DNA of 64,000 nucleotides from Flavobacterium sp. (GCF_024305175.1 NZ_JAMWYY010000004.1:1-64000), one strand, 5' to 3'; counted from the stretch's first letter, positions 50,576 to 58,984 are shown. The notes: generated by a model from the sequence alone, not told the origin. Program-made: numbers and translations.

Positions 50576-51355
50576 TTAGTTTTTAATGGCGGCAAGGCTA
50601 GCCTTTAGCTGGTCGAGCAAATCGTCTTTTGGTGCCGCTTTTTTGCGCTTGCGTGGTTCGGGTTCTTTTGGCCCTGACTTGCTTGCCGCTTTTTTCTTTA
50701 TCATTTTAACCAAATCTTCTTTATAGGTGTCTTTATACTTGGTAGGGTCAAAAGGCTCTGTAAGCTGGTCTATTATTGTCATGGCCATATCCAGTTCCTT
50801 TTTGCTTATTTTTATATCTGTGGGTATTTTGGCACCTTCAGGGTCACGCAGTTCATCATTAAAGCGTATTTGTATCAGTAAAATGGCGTCTTCCTCAACC
50901 TTTAATATACCTAAATGCTGTGCGGTACGCATTACAAATTTGCATAAGCCCACTTTTTCCGATTTTTTCAATGCTTCACGCAATAATGCATACACTTTCC
51001 TGGCCTGCTTTTCAGGTTCAATTATGTAGGGTTTTTCAAGATATTTAGAGGGTATTTCTTCTTCCTTTATAAATTCAAAAATATCAATAGTGTGTGTTTT
51101 TTCTGCAGCTACGCTTTCCAGGTCACTTTTGTCCAGCACCACATAATCGCCATCTTCTTTCCTGTAGCCTTTGGCAATATCCTCCCACGGCACTTCTTTG
51201 CCATCTTTTTTGCACACCCGGACGTACTGTATAGGGCATTGGTCTTTTTTACGGATCATATCCAGGTCTATCCTGTGCTGGTTAGTGCCGCTGTATAATT
51301 TTATAGGAATGTTTACAAGCCCGAAGCTTATACTCCCTTTCCAGATAGCTTTCAT
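50576..51355 (-). CDS. ku: Ku protein (nonhomologous end joining)
   Basis: Bacterial Ku forms a homodimeric ring on DNA ends and recruits LigD. The 259 residues begin MKAIWKGSISFGLVNIPIKLY, the family signature, and continue with QYVRVCKKDGKEVPWEDI and EKVGLCKFVMRTAQHLG. The C-terminal extension (about 215-259) is rich in Lys, Arg, Pro and Glu (KKKAASKSG, RKRKKAAPK), fitting a DNA- and LigD-contacting tail. It is upstream of ligD by 5 bases, and a hairpin at 51396-51424 separates it from the YciF-like gene. Confidence 0.95.
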   Translation of the reverse strand: MKAIWKGSISFGLVNIPIKLYSGTNQHRIDLDMIRKKDQCPIQYVRVCKKDGKEVPWEDIAKGYRKEDGDYVVLDKSDLESVAAEKTHTIDIFEFIKEEEIPSKYLEKPYIIEPEKQARKVYALLREALKKSEKVGLCKFVMRTAQHLGILKVEEDAILLIQIRFNDELRDPEGAKIPTDIKISKKELDMAMTIIDQLTEPFDPTKYKDTYKEDLVKMIKKKAASKSGPKEPEPRKRKKAAPKDDLLDQLKASLAAIKN

Positions 51356-51395
51356 GTGTGTATATTTTAAGTTTAGTACCCTTTTTTGCCAACAA

Positions 51396-51424
51396 AAGCG
51401 ATGAGCCTTTACAGGCTATCGCTT
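51396..51424 (-). terminator. Terminator after YciF-like gene
   Basis: AAGCGAT/AGCC pairs with GGCT/ATCGCTT around TTTACA, with one bulged base. On the minus strand a TTTTG tract follows. It lies between the YciF-like gene and ku. Confidence 0.6.
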
Positions 51425-51475
51425 AAGTTAATTAATTTGTGCATAAGCACATTCGGTTTTAACGTTGTGTTACAA

Positions 51476-52105
51476 CTATTCTTCGTCTTGCTCGTGGGCG
51501 TCAAAGTTTATGTCGTTATACGCATTTTCGGTAAGTGTCATATCAGCCTGCTTTTCTTCTTCAAGCGTTTGGTGCAGCAAGTCTGCGGCATCTTCCATTC
51601 CTAAAGTTTTAGCAAAAGCACACAGGGTACCATAAGTAGCTATTTCATAATGTTCAATTTTTTGCGAAGCGGCAATTATACCCGCATCCCTTACAGGCCC
51701 CGGTTCTGTACTTTCCAGTATGTCCTGTCCTTCTTTAATAAGCCCGTCCATAGCTTCACATTTTTTTGCGGAAGCTTTTTTACCGGCAATTTCAAATACT
51801 TTTTCAAGCCTTGTTATCTGCTCTTCGGTCTCTGTTGTATGCTCATTAATGGCATGTATCAATTTTTCGCTTGTAGCGTTCTTTGCCATTTTGGGTAAAG
51901 TCTTAAGCAGTGCTTTTTCTGCCCAGTATATATCTTTAAGGCTGTCCATAAAAAGTTCTTTTAGGCCCTCTGCGGCAGATGATTTAGCTTTTACTTTTCC
52001 TGCTTTTGATGCAGTTTGCTTTGTATCTGTTGATGATTTTGATGCAGATTTTGATGCAGTAGATTTAGCAGTACTTTTTGTTGCTGATTTGGTTTCTGTT
52101 TTCAT
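51476..52105 (-). CDS. YciF/DUF892 ferritin-like protein with Lys/Ser/Thr tail
   Basis: 209 residues. The C-terminal 160 are a four-helix ferritin-like DUF892 domain (LKELFMDSLKDIYWAEKALLKTLPKMAKNA, KIEHYEIATYGTLCAFAKTLG), with Glu and His residues suited to a di-metal site. Related YciF proteins are stress-induced. The first 46 residues are low-complexity, built of Lys, Ser, Thr and Ala (TKSATKSTAKSTASKSASKS), and resemble histone H1-like tails; such a tail may bind DNA. A TACTTTTG box (52148-52155, minus strand) matches the -7 promoter consensus. It lies beside ku and ligD. Confidence 0.85.
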   Translation of the reverse strand: MKTETKSATKSTAKSTASKSASKSSTDTKQTASKAGKVKAKSSAAEGLKELFMDSLKDIYWAEKALLKTLPKMAKNATSEKLIHAINEHTTETEEQITRLEKVFEIAGKKASAKKCEAMDGLIKEGQDILESTEPGPVRDAGIIAASQKIEHYEIATYGTLCAFAKTLGMEDAADLLHQTLEEEKQADMTLTENAYNDINFDAHEQDEE

Positions 52106-52147
52106 AATTTTTATTTTTGATTACTTAAATAAGCTTTTAGTCTCTGC

Positions 52148-52190
52148 CAAAAGTAGCCAATGCCCCAGGGAGCTGATATTAATGATATCA
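52148..52190 (-). promoter_or_regulatory. Candidate promoter and palindrome upstream of YciF-like gene
   Basis: TACTTTTG on the minus strand (52148-52155) fits the -7 consensus TAnnTTTG. Just upstream, TGATAT (52174-52179) and ATATCA (52185-52190) form an inverted repeat with a 5-base spacer, a possible operator between the two divergent genes. No regular -33 TTG is seen. Confidence 0.4.
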
Positions 52191-52246
52191 TAAAAAACAG
52201 CTTATAACAATTATTTAACTGCCTGTATAATAGTTTACTTACAACA

Positions 52247-52735
52247 ATGAAAAAAGCGTTTGCGCCAATTGTGCCAAAGGGTGCAAGAATACTAATACTG
52301 GGTACAATGCCGGGAGAAAAGTCTTTAGAGTTGCAGCAGTACTACGGCAACAGGGGAAACCAGTTCTGGAAGATTATATATGCAATGACCGGCGAAGATT
52401 TTAGCACCGATTATGATGAGCGGAAGGTACTGCTGGCAAAATATAAGATTGCTGTTTGGGATGTTCTGGCTTTTTGCGAAAGGACAGGCAGTCTTGACAG
52501 TGCCATTAAAAATGAGACACCTAATGACTTTGGTGCTTTTTATAAAAAGCATCCTCAAATTAAATACGTATTTTTTTCGAGTAAGAATGCCGCAGCCTAT
52601 TATGATAAATATGTTGGCAGGAGTAGTGGCAAAATATATGAAATACTGCCATCTCCAAGTGGTGCTAATGCTACAAAGTCGTTTGCAGAGAAACTTGAAA
52701 TATGGAAACAAAAAATGATGCCTCTGATTCTATAA
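52247..52735 (+). CDS. DNA-deoxyinosine glycosylase (UDG superfamily family 6-like)
   Basis: A 162-residue base-excision repair enzyme. It has the uracil-glycosylase-fold motif 1 in ILGTMPGEKSLELQQYYGNRGNQFWK and motif 2 in LPSPSGANA. The N-Q-F-W and YY words are typical of the hypoxanthine-DNA glycosylase group, which removes hypoxanthine arising from adenine deamination. The Asp of family 1 UDG is not at the usual place, so plain uracil activity may be weak. It is divergent from the YciF-like gene and lies near ku/ligD, making a local DNA-repair neighbourhood. A different UDG subfamily is possible. Confidence 0.8.
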   Translation: MKKAFAPIVPKGARILILGTMPGEKSLELQQYYGNRGNQFWKIIYAMTGEDFSTDYDERKVLLAKYKIAVWDVLAFCERTGSLDSAIKNETPNDFGAFYKKHPQIKYVFFSSKNAAAYYDKYVGRSSGKIYEILPSPSGANATKSFAEKLEIWKQKMMPLIL

Positions 52736-52969
52736 ATCAATGGCATCATTCCTCAAAGCAAAAAGCATAAGTTTTATGTAGTGAAATACTTTTGTAGCCT
52801 TTTTTGCTTATAGTTCCTTAATTTAGCCTGTAACATTTGCCTGACTTTAAATTTTAAAGTGCTCCATCCCATAATAATTGCTTTTTGGTTTATTAATCTG
52901 GATGCAAGTTCAGCATTTAAAAACAGATAATGTTTAAAATTATATTAAACCTTTATTAAAATTAAACTT
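52736..52969. other. AT-rich intergenic region without gene
   Basis: 234 bases between the convergent glycosylase and metallohydrolase genes hold no open frame of note and no RNA gene that I can see. AAGCAAAAAG near 52757 and CTTTTTTGCTT near 52800 form a loose inverted repeat that could act as a weak terminator. Confidence 0.5.
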
Positions 52970-54028
52970 TTAAGCGATTATTATTTTTTTGCCTATCTGT
53001 GGTATTATTATCAGTGGCATACCTTTAGCCTCTGATGCTGCTTTTACACGCTTAACAGGCTCATCCCAGTCGTGCAGCGAAAGGGCAAACTTACCCCAAT
53101 GTACCGGCAGTAGTGCTGCTGCTTGTAAATCTGTAGCAGCTTTTACGGTTTCTTCGGGCATCATGTGTATATAAGGCCATGCTTCATTATACTGTCCGCA
53201 TTCCAGTATCGCCATATTAAAAGGGCCGTATTCTCTCCCAATTTGCTTAAAGTGATTTCCGTAACCAGAATCCCCACCAATAAAAATACGGTAATTAGTA
53301 CTCATTAATACAAAGGCCGACCATAGTGTACCATTTCTTTTTAAACCCCTTCCTGAAAAATGCCTTGCAGGAACTGCCGTAATATTCATATCACCATCTA
53401 ATTTTACCGTATCTCCCCAGTCTGTTTCTTTAATTATTTCAGGCTCAAATCCCCATCTTATTAAATGTGATCCAACACCAAAGGGCGTTATAATGTTGTT
53501 TATTTTTGGTTTCAGCGCGGTAACTGTTTGATAATCCATGTGGTCCCAATGGTCATGCGTTATAATAAGATAGTCAACTTGTGGTATATCATCAGCGGTA
53601 TAAATATCTGAACCTTTAAAGCTCTTATTAGTTCCGGGTACAGGGGAAGCATTGCCGCTAAAAACAGGATCTACCAATATTTTTAAGCCGTTAACCTGAA
53701 TAAGGTATGAAGAATGGCCGAACCATATAATACAATTTTCTGTAGCCTGTAAACTATGCAAATTGGTTTTTATTGAATTTACCGGATGCGGAGGCTTTAC
53801 GTTTTTGCTTTTACGGAATAAAAAGGTAAAAAGTACCGATATAAAGTTTTTTCCCGGGGCAAGGGCAGGAGTATCTTCCAGATTAAAAAAACTGCCGTTT
53901 TTATAGTGCGGCGATTTTTTGAGTATTGCTTTATGCCGCCGTGAGGGCTTTTTTCCGAAATCGGATTTACTGAAATAGAGCGCAAAGAAACAGCACAGGA
54001 ACAACAATGAAAGCAGCAGGTACAGCAT
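52970..54028 (-). CDS. Membrane-anchored MBL-fold hydrolase (NAPE-PLD/UlaG-like)
   Basis: 352 residues. An N-terminal hydrophobic segment (MLYLLLSLLFLCCFFALYF) looks like a signal anchor. A metallo-beta-lactamase domain follows, with ITHDHWDHMD (HxHxDH), GGDSGYGNHF and LLPVHWGKFALS. WFGHSSYLIQVNGLKILVDPVFSG is typical of the UlaG/NAPE-PLD branch. Members cleave phosphodiesters or lactones; a phospholipase D-like role on envelope lipids is plausible but unproven. It stands alone, divergent from the 158-residue secreted protein. Confidence 0.85.
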   Translation of the reverse strand: MLYLLLSLLFLCCFFALYFSKSDFGKKPSRRHKAILKKSPHYKNGSFFNLEDTPALAPGKNFISVLFTFLFRKSKNVKPPHPVNSIKTNLHSLQATENCIIWFGHSSYLIQVNGLKILVDPVFSGNASPVPGTNKSFKGSDIYTADDIPQVDYLIITHDHWDHMDYQTVTALKPKINNIITPFGVGSHLIRWGFEPEIIKETDWGDTVKLDGDMNITAVPARHFSGRGLKRNGTLWSAFVLMSTNYRIFIGGDSGYGNHFKQIGREYGPFNMAILECGQYNEAWPYIHMMPEETVKAATDLQAAALLPVHWGKFALSLHDWDEPVKRVKAASEAKGMPLIIIPQIGKKIIIA

Positions 54029-54127
54029 TTATATAATTGTTAAAAACTGATTAAAAATACAGATTATTTTTTTATGCAAGTGATTTGCATTTGTATTACC
54101 TTTGAATAAAAATCCACCTGTCCGGCT

Positions 54128-54604
54128 ATGAAAATCCTGTTTTTGTTTGTCTTATTTACTGCTGCGGGTTTTGCACAAACCAGTAATTTTTTTGTTAAGC
54201 AAAACGGCCTTATATGGGAAAACGTCTTTATAACTGATAAAAAAGATATTGCAGACTTAATAAAAAAGCACCCCAGGCTGGTTATAACAGCTTCTGAAGG
54301 TAGCACTTATAAAGGGCATGGCTCTGAAGTAAAGCATACCTGCCCTGATACTTCTCCGTTTATGGAAAAAGAGCTAAGCTTTGATTTTGAGATAGTAATA
54401 AGCGAAGGTAAATATCGTGTAACTATCAGTAATATCAAATATACCAGTAATGGTAAAAAAGGAGCTAAGGCCATTATAAAGCCGGAAAGTATGTGGCTTT
54501 CTAACGGGAATATAAACAAGAATTACAATAATGATTTTGCCTGCCTTAACAGCTACTTTAACCGGATATTTACCATGGCTTCGGTTTATAAGAATAAAAG
54601 TTAG
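54128..54604 (+). CDS. Secreted protein of unknown function (DUF4468-like)
   Basis: 158 residues with a signal peptide (MKILFLFVLFTAAGFA, cleaved before QTSNF). The mature domain is predominantly beta. It contains FFVKQNGLIWENVF near the start, a mid-region Cys-Pro (HTCPDTS), RVTISNIKYTS, and a Cys in ACLNSYFNRIF. The KYRVTISNIKYT pattern resembles the DUF4468 group of Bacteroidota periplasmic proteins, with low confidence. It converges with the PAS kinase gene with only 3 bases between stops. Confidence 0.65.
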   Translation: MKILFLFVLFTAAGFAQTSNFFVKQNGLIWENVFITDKKDIADLIKKHPRLVITASEGSTYKGHGSEVKHTCPDTSPFMEKELSFDFEIVISEGKYRVTISNIKYTSNGKKGAKAIIKPESMWLSNGNINKNYNNDFACLNSYFNRIFTMASVYKNKS

Positions 54605-54607
54605 CCA

Positions 54608-56200
54608 TTACTTTGGCAGATAAATTAAAACGTCGGTTCCTGAATTTTCCCTGCTTATTGCCGTTATATGCCCGTGGTGGTTTTCTACTATTTTGCGGCA
54701 CAGCGCAAGACCTATACCTGTTCCTTTAGCGCTGTTATCAAGCCTTTCAAACATCTCAAATATACGTTCGCTGTATTTGTTGTCAAAGCCTCTGCCGTTA
54801 TCTCTGATAGTGAATTTATAATAGCTGATATCCTGCTGTAATTGCTTAAAAGCGGCAATTTCCGCTACCGGCGCATCTTCACTAAAAATGTCAATTACAG
54901 GTGTACTGTCATTAAATTTTATAGAGTTGCTTATCAGGTTATAAAATAACTGGTATAATTGTATACTTATACCTTTAATTTCCGGCAGGCCGCTGTTGTT
55001 TATTACTGCATTTTTATCATTTATGATAAGTTCCATGTCTGTTATAACATTATGCAGTGTAGCATTAAGGTTAATATCTTCAAATAAAGACTCTGCCGTT
55101 GTGCGCGTATATTGCAGTATTTCTTTAATAAGCTTTGACATCCTTTGGGTAGCATCGGTAATTTTATCAGCATAAACACTTGCTGCCTCAGGCGAATTTA
55201 TTTTTGATTTAAGCATTCCGGTAAAAACCTCTACCTTACGTATTGGTTCTTGTAAATCGTGAGATGCTATGGATGCATATTGTTCCAGAGCTTTATTTTT
55301 TTGCTCCAGCTCTGTTGTATATTGTTTTATTCTTTCTTCAGAGAGTTTTCGTTCAGTAAGGTCGCGGGTAACTTTAGTAAACCCTACAACATTGTCTTCA
55401 TCATCATGCACTGCAGTAATTACAACACTTGCCCAGAACCTGCTGTTATCTTTTCGCCTGCGCCATCCTTCATGAACTACCCTTCCTTTCAAAAAAGCTT
55501 CTTCAATAAGCATATCAGGTAACTTGTTTTCTAAATCATTCTGAAAATAAAATTCCCTGAAGTTCTTGCCTGTAATTTCGTCGGCAGTATAGCCTTTTAT
55601 TTTTTCCGCACCTTTATTCCAACTTATTATATTGCCCTCTTTATCAAGCATTATAATGGCATAATCCTGTACTTCATCAATCATCTTTTCATATCGGCTC
55701 TGCACTTTTTTGTTGTAGAGTTCCTGCTTTCGCTCGTTCTCTAATGCCTGCATGCGCAACTGGTAGCGTTGCGTAATATCTATGTGCATATTAAGTACAC
55801 CAATCAGCGTTCCCGACGTATTAAATATTGGCTTGGGTAAAGGTTGAATATAACGTTTTAACCCTTGCGCATTTTCAAGGATAATTTCTTCTGTAAAAGG
55901 TTTACCATATTGTAACGTTTTTGCCATTGGAGTCTGGTCCGACGGAAGAGGCTGGCCTTCTATAGTATAAGCCCTCCAGCCTGTAAAATAAAGATCAGTA
56001 CCAATTTCCGGGCTAAACCCCCAAAAAGCAGATGCAGCTTTATTATAATAGGTTATTTTTCCTTGGGCATCGCAGGTATATATAACAGCGGGAAGAAATT
56101 CCATGAGCCTTGAAAAGTACTCTTCTTTAATAAGTGATATATGCCTGTCATCTGTTGCAGAATCTTCAGGATCATTAAATATACCGGTATACCTATCCAT
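54608..56200 (-). CDS. PAS-domain sensor histidine kinase
   Basis: A 530-residue soluble kinase. Two PAS domains (about 30-150, FLPAVIYTCDAQGKITYYNKAA; and about 165-285, YAIIMLDKEGNIISWNKGAEKIKGY with a PAC-type extension VTRDLTERKLSEE) sense an unknown cytoplasmic signal. HisKA has the phospho-His in IASHDLQEPIRKVE and the HATPase ends in GTGIGLALCRKI. There are no membrane segments or receiver. The HDLxEPxRK style resembles the kinase at 21330, a Bacteroidota/phytochrome-like subgroup. No response regulator is adjacent, so its partner is encoded elsewhere. Confidence 0.9.
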   Translation of the reverse strand: MDRYTGIFNDPEDSATDDRHISLIKEEYFSRLMEFLPAVIYTCDAQGKITYYNKAASAFWGFSPEIGTDLYFTGWRAYTIEGQPLPSDQTPMAKTLQYGKPFTEEIILENAQGLKRYIQPLPKPIFNTSGTLIGVLNMHIDITQRYQLRMQALENERKQELYNKKVQSRYEKMIDEVQDYAIIMLDKEGNIISWNKGAEKIKGYTADEITGKNFREFYFQNDLENKLPDMLIEEAFLKGRVVHEGWRRRKDNSRFWASVVITAVHDDEDNVVGFTKVTRDLTERKLSEERIKQYTTELEQKNKALEQYASIASHDLQEPIRKVEVFTGMLKSKINSPEAASVYADKITDATQRMSKLIKEILQYTRTTAESLFEDINLNATLHNVITDMELIINDKNAVINNSGLPEIKGISIQLYQLFYNLISNSIKFNDSTPVIDIFSEDAPVAEIAAFKQLQQDISYYKFTIRDNGRGFDNKYSERIFEMFERLDNSAKGTGIGLALCRKIVENHHGHITAISRENSGTDVLIYLPK

Positions 56201-56303
56201 TATTGTATCATTACAAACAAGTCAAATTTAATCAAGAACATCCGTATTTTTAACAACTCTTATAAATAATTTAATTAAACTCTTTACTAAACATTAATTA
56301 ATA

Positions 56304-56333
56304 TTTTGTTAATGTTATGTAGAATTTTATTTG
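56304..56333 (+). promoter_or_regulatory. Candidate promoter for small membrane protein
   Basis: TTTTG (56304-56308), a 17-base gap, then TTTATTTG (56326-56333), which matches TAnnTTTG at 7 of 8 positions. The spacing fits the Flavobacterium -33/-7 rule. Transcription would start near 56340 and give a 120-base leader. Confidence 0.5.
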
Positions 56334-56403
56334 TACCTTAGTATCAAATATTTAAGAACTCTTATATTATTTTTTATCACCATGGAAAATAGTACAGCTT
56401 AAA

Positions 56404-56421
56404 AAGGACTTATAAGTCCTT
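56404..56421. promoter_or_regulatory. 18-bp palindrome in leader of small membrane protein
   Basis: AAGGACTTATAAGTCCTT is a perfect palindrome. It lies 38 bases before the start at 56460, inside the likely mRNA leader, and the word AAAAAGGACT recurs next to the start codon (56450-56459). The loop-free symmetry suits a protein-binding site or a hairpin hiding the ribosome site. No U-run follows. Confidence 0.5.
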
Positions 56422-56459
56422 ATAATGAATATCCGCAATAAATTTGTAAAAAAAGGACT

Positions 56460-56678
56460 ATGAAAAACTTTAATATAATACTATCTGCCATTACTTTTAT
56501 CGCTGCAACGGTGTTACTGATTGCAGATTTTCCTAACCTTACCACCTTTAACGGGATTATTTTCTTTTCGCTTATAATTGTATTATTACTAATCTGTATT
56601 ACGGGGCTAATTATAAACCTGCCCAGTATTTCGTTTAGAAGGCGTAATAAATTCAGTATTAGTTATGATAAATATTAA
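56460..56678 (+). CDS. Small membrane protein
   Basis: 72 residues with two hydrophobic helices (NIILSAITFIAATVLLIA and GIIFFSLIIVLLLICITGLII) and a basic C-terminal tail (SFRRRNKFSISYDKY), so both ends are probably cytoplasmic. AAAAGGAC lies just before the ATG as a ribosome-binding site. The preceding leader has a promoter-like pair and a perfect palindrome, so expression is likely regulated. Function is unknown. It is followed by another small gene on the same strand. Confidence 0.65.
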   Translation: MKNFNIILSAITFIAATVLLIADFPNLTTFNGIIFFSLIIVLLLICITGLIINLPSISFRRRNKFSISYDKY

Positions 56679-56747
56679 CTGTTTTTTATAACGCATCGTT
56701 TTTTAAATTTTTTACTTTAGGTATAGTGAAACTTAATAAACAGCGCT

Positions 56748-57008
56748 ATGGAAAACTCATCAGGAAAAGAATTTAAAGAAGGGGAGGCAAACAAAAAAGC
56801 TACCGAAAAAATGGCAGCTAATGACCAAAGACAGGATAAGGAATATATGCGACAGCAAAATGACCTTACTCAGTCTGAAAACCCGGAAGAAAATAGTGGT
56901 AATATAACTGAAAATACAGCACCGGGAAATACCAATACGCTATCAGAGAAAGAGCAAAATAAAAGAAGGCTTGAAGATGAAGAAGACAGCGACTTTGGTA
57001 TTGAATAA
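56748..57008 (+). CDS. Small disordered hydrophilic protein
   Basis: 86 residues, strongly hydrophilic, rich in Glu, Asn, Lys, Asp and Gln, with no hydrophobic core (EFKEGEANKKATEKMA, ENPEENSGNITENT, RLEDEEDSDFGIE). It resembles small stress-linked disordered proteins, but I cannot assign a family. It lies 69 bases after the small membrane protein gene and ends before a strong bidirectional hairpin. Coding is inferred from the open frame, spacing and composition. Confidence 0.6.
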   Translation: MENSSGKEFKEGEANKKATEKMAANDQRQDKEYMRQQNDLTQSENPEENSGNITENTAPGNTNTLSEKEQNKRRLEDEEDSDFGIE

Positions 57009-57030
57009 GTTCCAGACAACCATTAAATAG

Positions 57031-57058
57031 AAAAAGCTCCGCAATTGCGGAGCTTTTT
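57031..57058. terminator. Bidirectional terminator
   Basis: A perfect 28-base palindrome (AAAAAGCTCCGCAA and its complement) lies between the convergent small-protein and OmpA genes, with terminal A and T runs for both directions. Confidence 0.92.
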
Positions 57059-57079
57059 TATTGAGCCTGTTTATTTAGC

Positions 57080-57913
57080 TTATTTGCTCTGGCCTTTCAT
57101 TTCTTTTTCTATCATATCATAGAACTGGTCAATTTTAGGTAGTACCAGTATCCTTGTCCTTCTGTTGCGTGCCCTGCCTTCGGCAGTAGTATTGGCTTCT
57201 AAAGGCACATACTCACCACGTCCTGCAGCAACAAGCCTTTTAGGATCAATACCATAATCCTGTTGCAGTATCCTAACTATAGATGTAGCACGCTTAACAC
57301 TTAAGTCCCAGTTGTCCTGTAGTACAGGGTTGTTAATAGGCACATTATCAGTGTGGCCTTCAACCATACATTCAAAGTCCGGCTTATCTTTTACTATAGC
57401 GGCAACTTTACCTAAAATTTCTTTAGCCCTGTCAGTAACTTCATACCTTCCGCTCTTAAACAGCAGCTTGTCGGCTATAGAGATATAAACAACTCCTTTT
57501 TCAACATTTACTTCAATATCCGGGTCGTTAACACCAACAGCTCTTTTTATACTTGTAACAAGCGCAAGCGTAACAGAGTCTTTACGGGTAAGGGCATCCT
57601 GAAGTCTTGAAATTTTCAGGTCTTTTTCTTTAAGGCTTTCTAAAGACTTTTCTATTGTTTGTGCGCCTTTTGTAGATAGTTCAGCAAAATTGTCTTTAGA
57701 AACTTTTAAATCAGTATTTGCCTGCTTAAGGTCTTCTATGCGGGCAGCCATGCCTTCTTTTTCAGCAAGGCACGTGTTCAGCTTAATAGTTGCTGAGTTA
57801 AGCATATCCTGTATTTCCTTATTTTTTGCCTCCAGTTCGGCAATTTTCTTTTTAGAACCGCAGGATGTTAGCGTTAACGCTGCCAGTGTTAGTGTCAGAA
57901 TGGTTCTTTTCAT
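57080..57913 (-). CDS. OmpA-family lipoprotein with coiled coil
   Basis: 277 residues. The lipoprotein signal ends in LTLTSC with the lipid-attached Cys. A long coiled coil (about 25-115, KKKIAELEAKNKEIQDML) spans the periplasm. An OmpA-like peptidoglycan-binding domain (about 155-270) carries EGHTDNVPINNP and DLSVKRATSIVRIL, with the Asp and Arg contacting meso-DAP. This is an outer-membrane lipoprotein tethered to the wall, similar to MotB-type C-terminal domains. A TAATTTTG box at 57939-57946 (minus strand) fits the -7 promoter consensus. It is transcribed alone. Confidence 0.92.
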   Translation of the reverse strand: MKRTILTLTLAALTLTSCGSKKKIAELEAKNKEIQDMLNSATIKLNTCLAEKEGMAARIEDLKQANTDLKVSKDNFAELSTKGAQTIEKSLESLKEKDLKISRLQDALTRKDSVTLALVTSIKRAVGVNDPDIEVNVEKGVVYISIADKLLFKSGRYEVTDRAKEILGKVAAIVKDKPDFECMVEGHTDNVPINNPVLQDNWDLSVKRATSIVRILQQDYGIDPKRLVAAGRGEYVPLEANTTAEGRARNRRTRILVLPKIDQFYDMIEKEMKGQSK

Positions 57914-57938
57914 AAAATGTCTGTGTTTAGATTTGTTA

Positions 57939-57946
57939 CAAAATTA
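57939..57946 (-). promoter_or_regulatory. Candidate -7 element for OmpA lipoprotein gene
   Basis: TAATTTTG on the minus strand matches TAnnTTTG and lies 26 bases before the start. No clear TTG -33 element is present. Confidence 0.4.
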
Positions 57947-57991
57947 GTTAATGCTGAGAATAAGATCGATTAAATTGATTATAAACTCTTG

Positions 57992-58984
57992 TTAAAAGTC
58001 AGCAAAAATCTTGCCGTTGCATATAAAGTATTTATGGACTATGCTTTTAATTTTATAATAATTACTGTAATGCTTTGGCTGTCTTTTATTTAAAAAATAA
58101 AATAATTTCAAATAAAAATAAACGTGCGATTTTAAAACAGCCCAAAGGTGTGCAAACTGTCCTTTTGTAAGGAAACGGATGCCCGCAAGGCCGTCCATAC
58201 CAAGCCGCAGGAACAGTATTGGGAACAGTTGCCCTGCCGGCAGGTTTTTAAGCATCATCCAAAGCGAATTTCTGAAATTTAAAAATGTTTTTTTAGGGCT
58301 GCTGTTTTTAAGTGTCGCCCCGCCCATATGATATACTACCGACTGATAGCAAAACCTCACCTTATAATTACGGTTAAATGCTCTCCAGCAAAGGTCGATT
58401 TCTTCCTGGTGGGCAAAAAAATCTTCATCAAAACCTCCAAGTTCCCTAAATACATTTTTCCGGATAAAAAAACACGCTCCCGATGCCCAGAATATTTCAC
58501 TTTCATCATTATACTGTCCGTTATCTTTTTCCAGTGTGTCAAATATCCTTCCTCTGCAAAACGGGAAACCATATTTGTCTATAAATCCTCCGGCAGCACC
58601 GGCATACTCAAAATACTCACGCTTGTAATAGTCAAGTATCTTTGGCTGAATAATTGCTGTTTCAGGATCTCTTTCAAATAAGTCTATAGCAGGTTGCAGC
58701 CAGCCTTTGGTAATTTCTACATCAGAGTTTACCAGTACATATATATCTTCTTCAACTGCCTGTAACGCTTTGTTATAACCTCCGGCATAACCCAGGTTGC
58801 CGTTATTTTGTATTATCCTTACTTCAGGAAACTGCTCTTCGAGCATTACAACAGAGCCGTCAACTGAAGCATTATCTGCCACATAAACAGTGGCTTCAGG
58901 CGAATGCTTTATAACACCCGGTAAAAGGGCTTCCAATAGTTCCTTTCCGTTCCAGTTCAGTATAACAACAGCAATGCTTTTCAT
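57992..58984 (-). CDS. Glycosyltransferase family 2
   Basis: A GT-A fold enzyme of 330 residues that transfers a sugar to an envelope glycan or lipid acceptor. The N-terminal SIAVVILNWNGKELLEALL and the nucleotide-binding VLVNSDVEITKGWL (with the metal Asp in NSDVE) are typical of rhamnosyl/galactosyl GT2 members. GGFDEDFFAHQEEIDLCWRAF is the acceptor motif with the catalytic Glu-Asp. A C-terminal hydrophobic segment (GQLFPILFLRLGMDGL) may associate with the membrane. Its start overlaps the HsdR-N-like gene stop by 4 bases. Confidence 0.92.
   Translation of the reverse strand: MKSIAVVILNWNGKELLEALLPGVIKHSPEATVYVADNASVDGSVVMLEEQFPEVRIIQNNGNLGYAGGYNKALQAVEEDIYVLVNSDVEITKGWLQPAIDLFERDPETAIIQPKILDYYKREYFEYAGAAGGFIDKYGFPFCRGRIFDTLEKDNGQYNDESEIFWASGACFFIRKNVFRELGGFDEDFFAHQEEIDLCWRAFNRNYKVRFCYQSVVYHMGGATLKNSSPKKTFLNFRNSLWMMLKNLPAGQLFPILFLRLGMDGLAGIRFLTKGQFAHLWAVLKSHVYFYLKLFYFLNKRQPKHYSNYYKIKSIVHKYFICNGKIFADF

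Noticed and set aside
56382..56402. Six-codon frame in the leader of the small membrane protein
   Set aside because: Too short to support; no spacing or overlap with the next gene.
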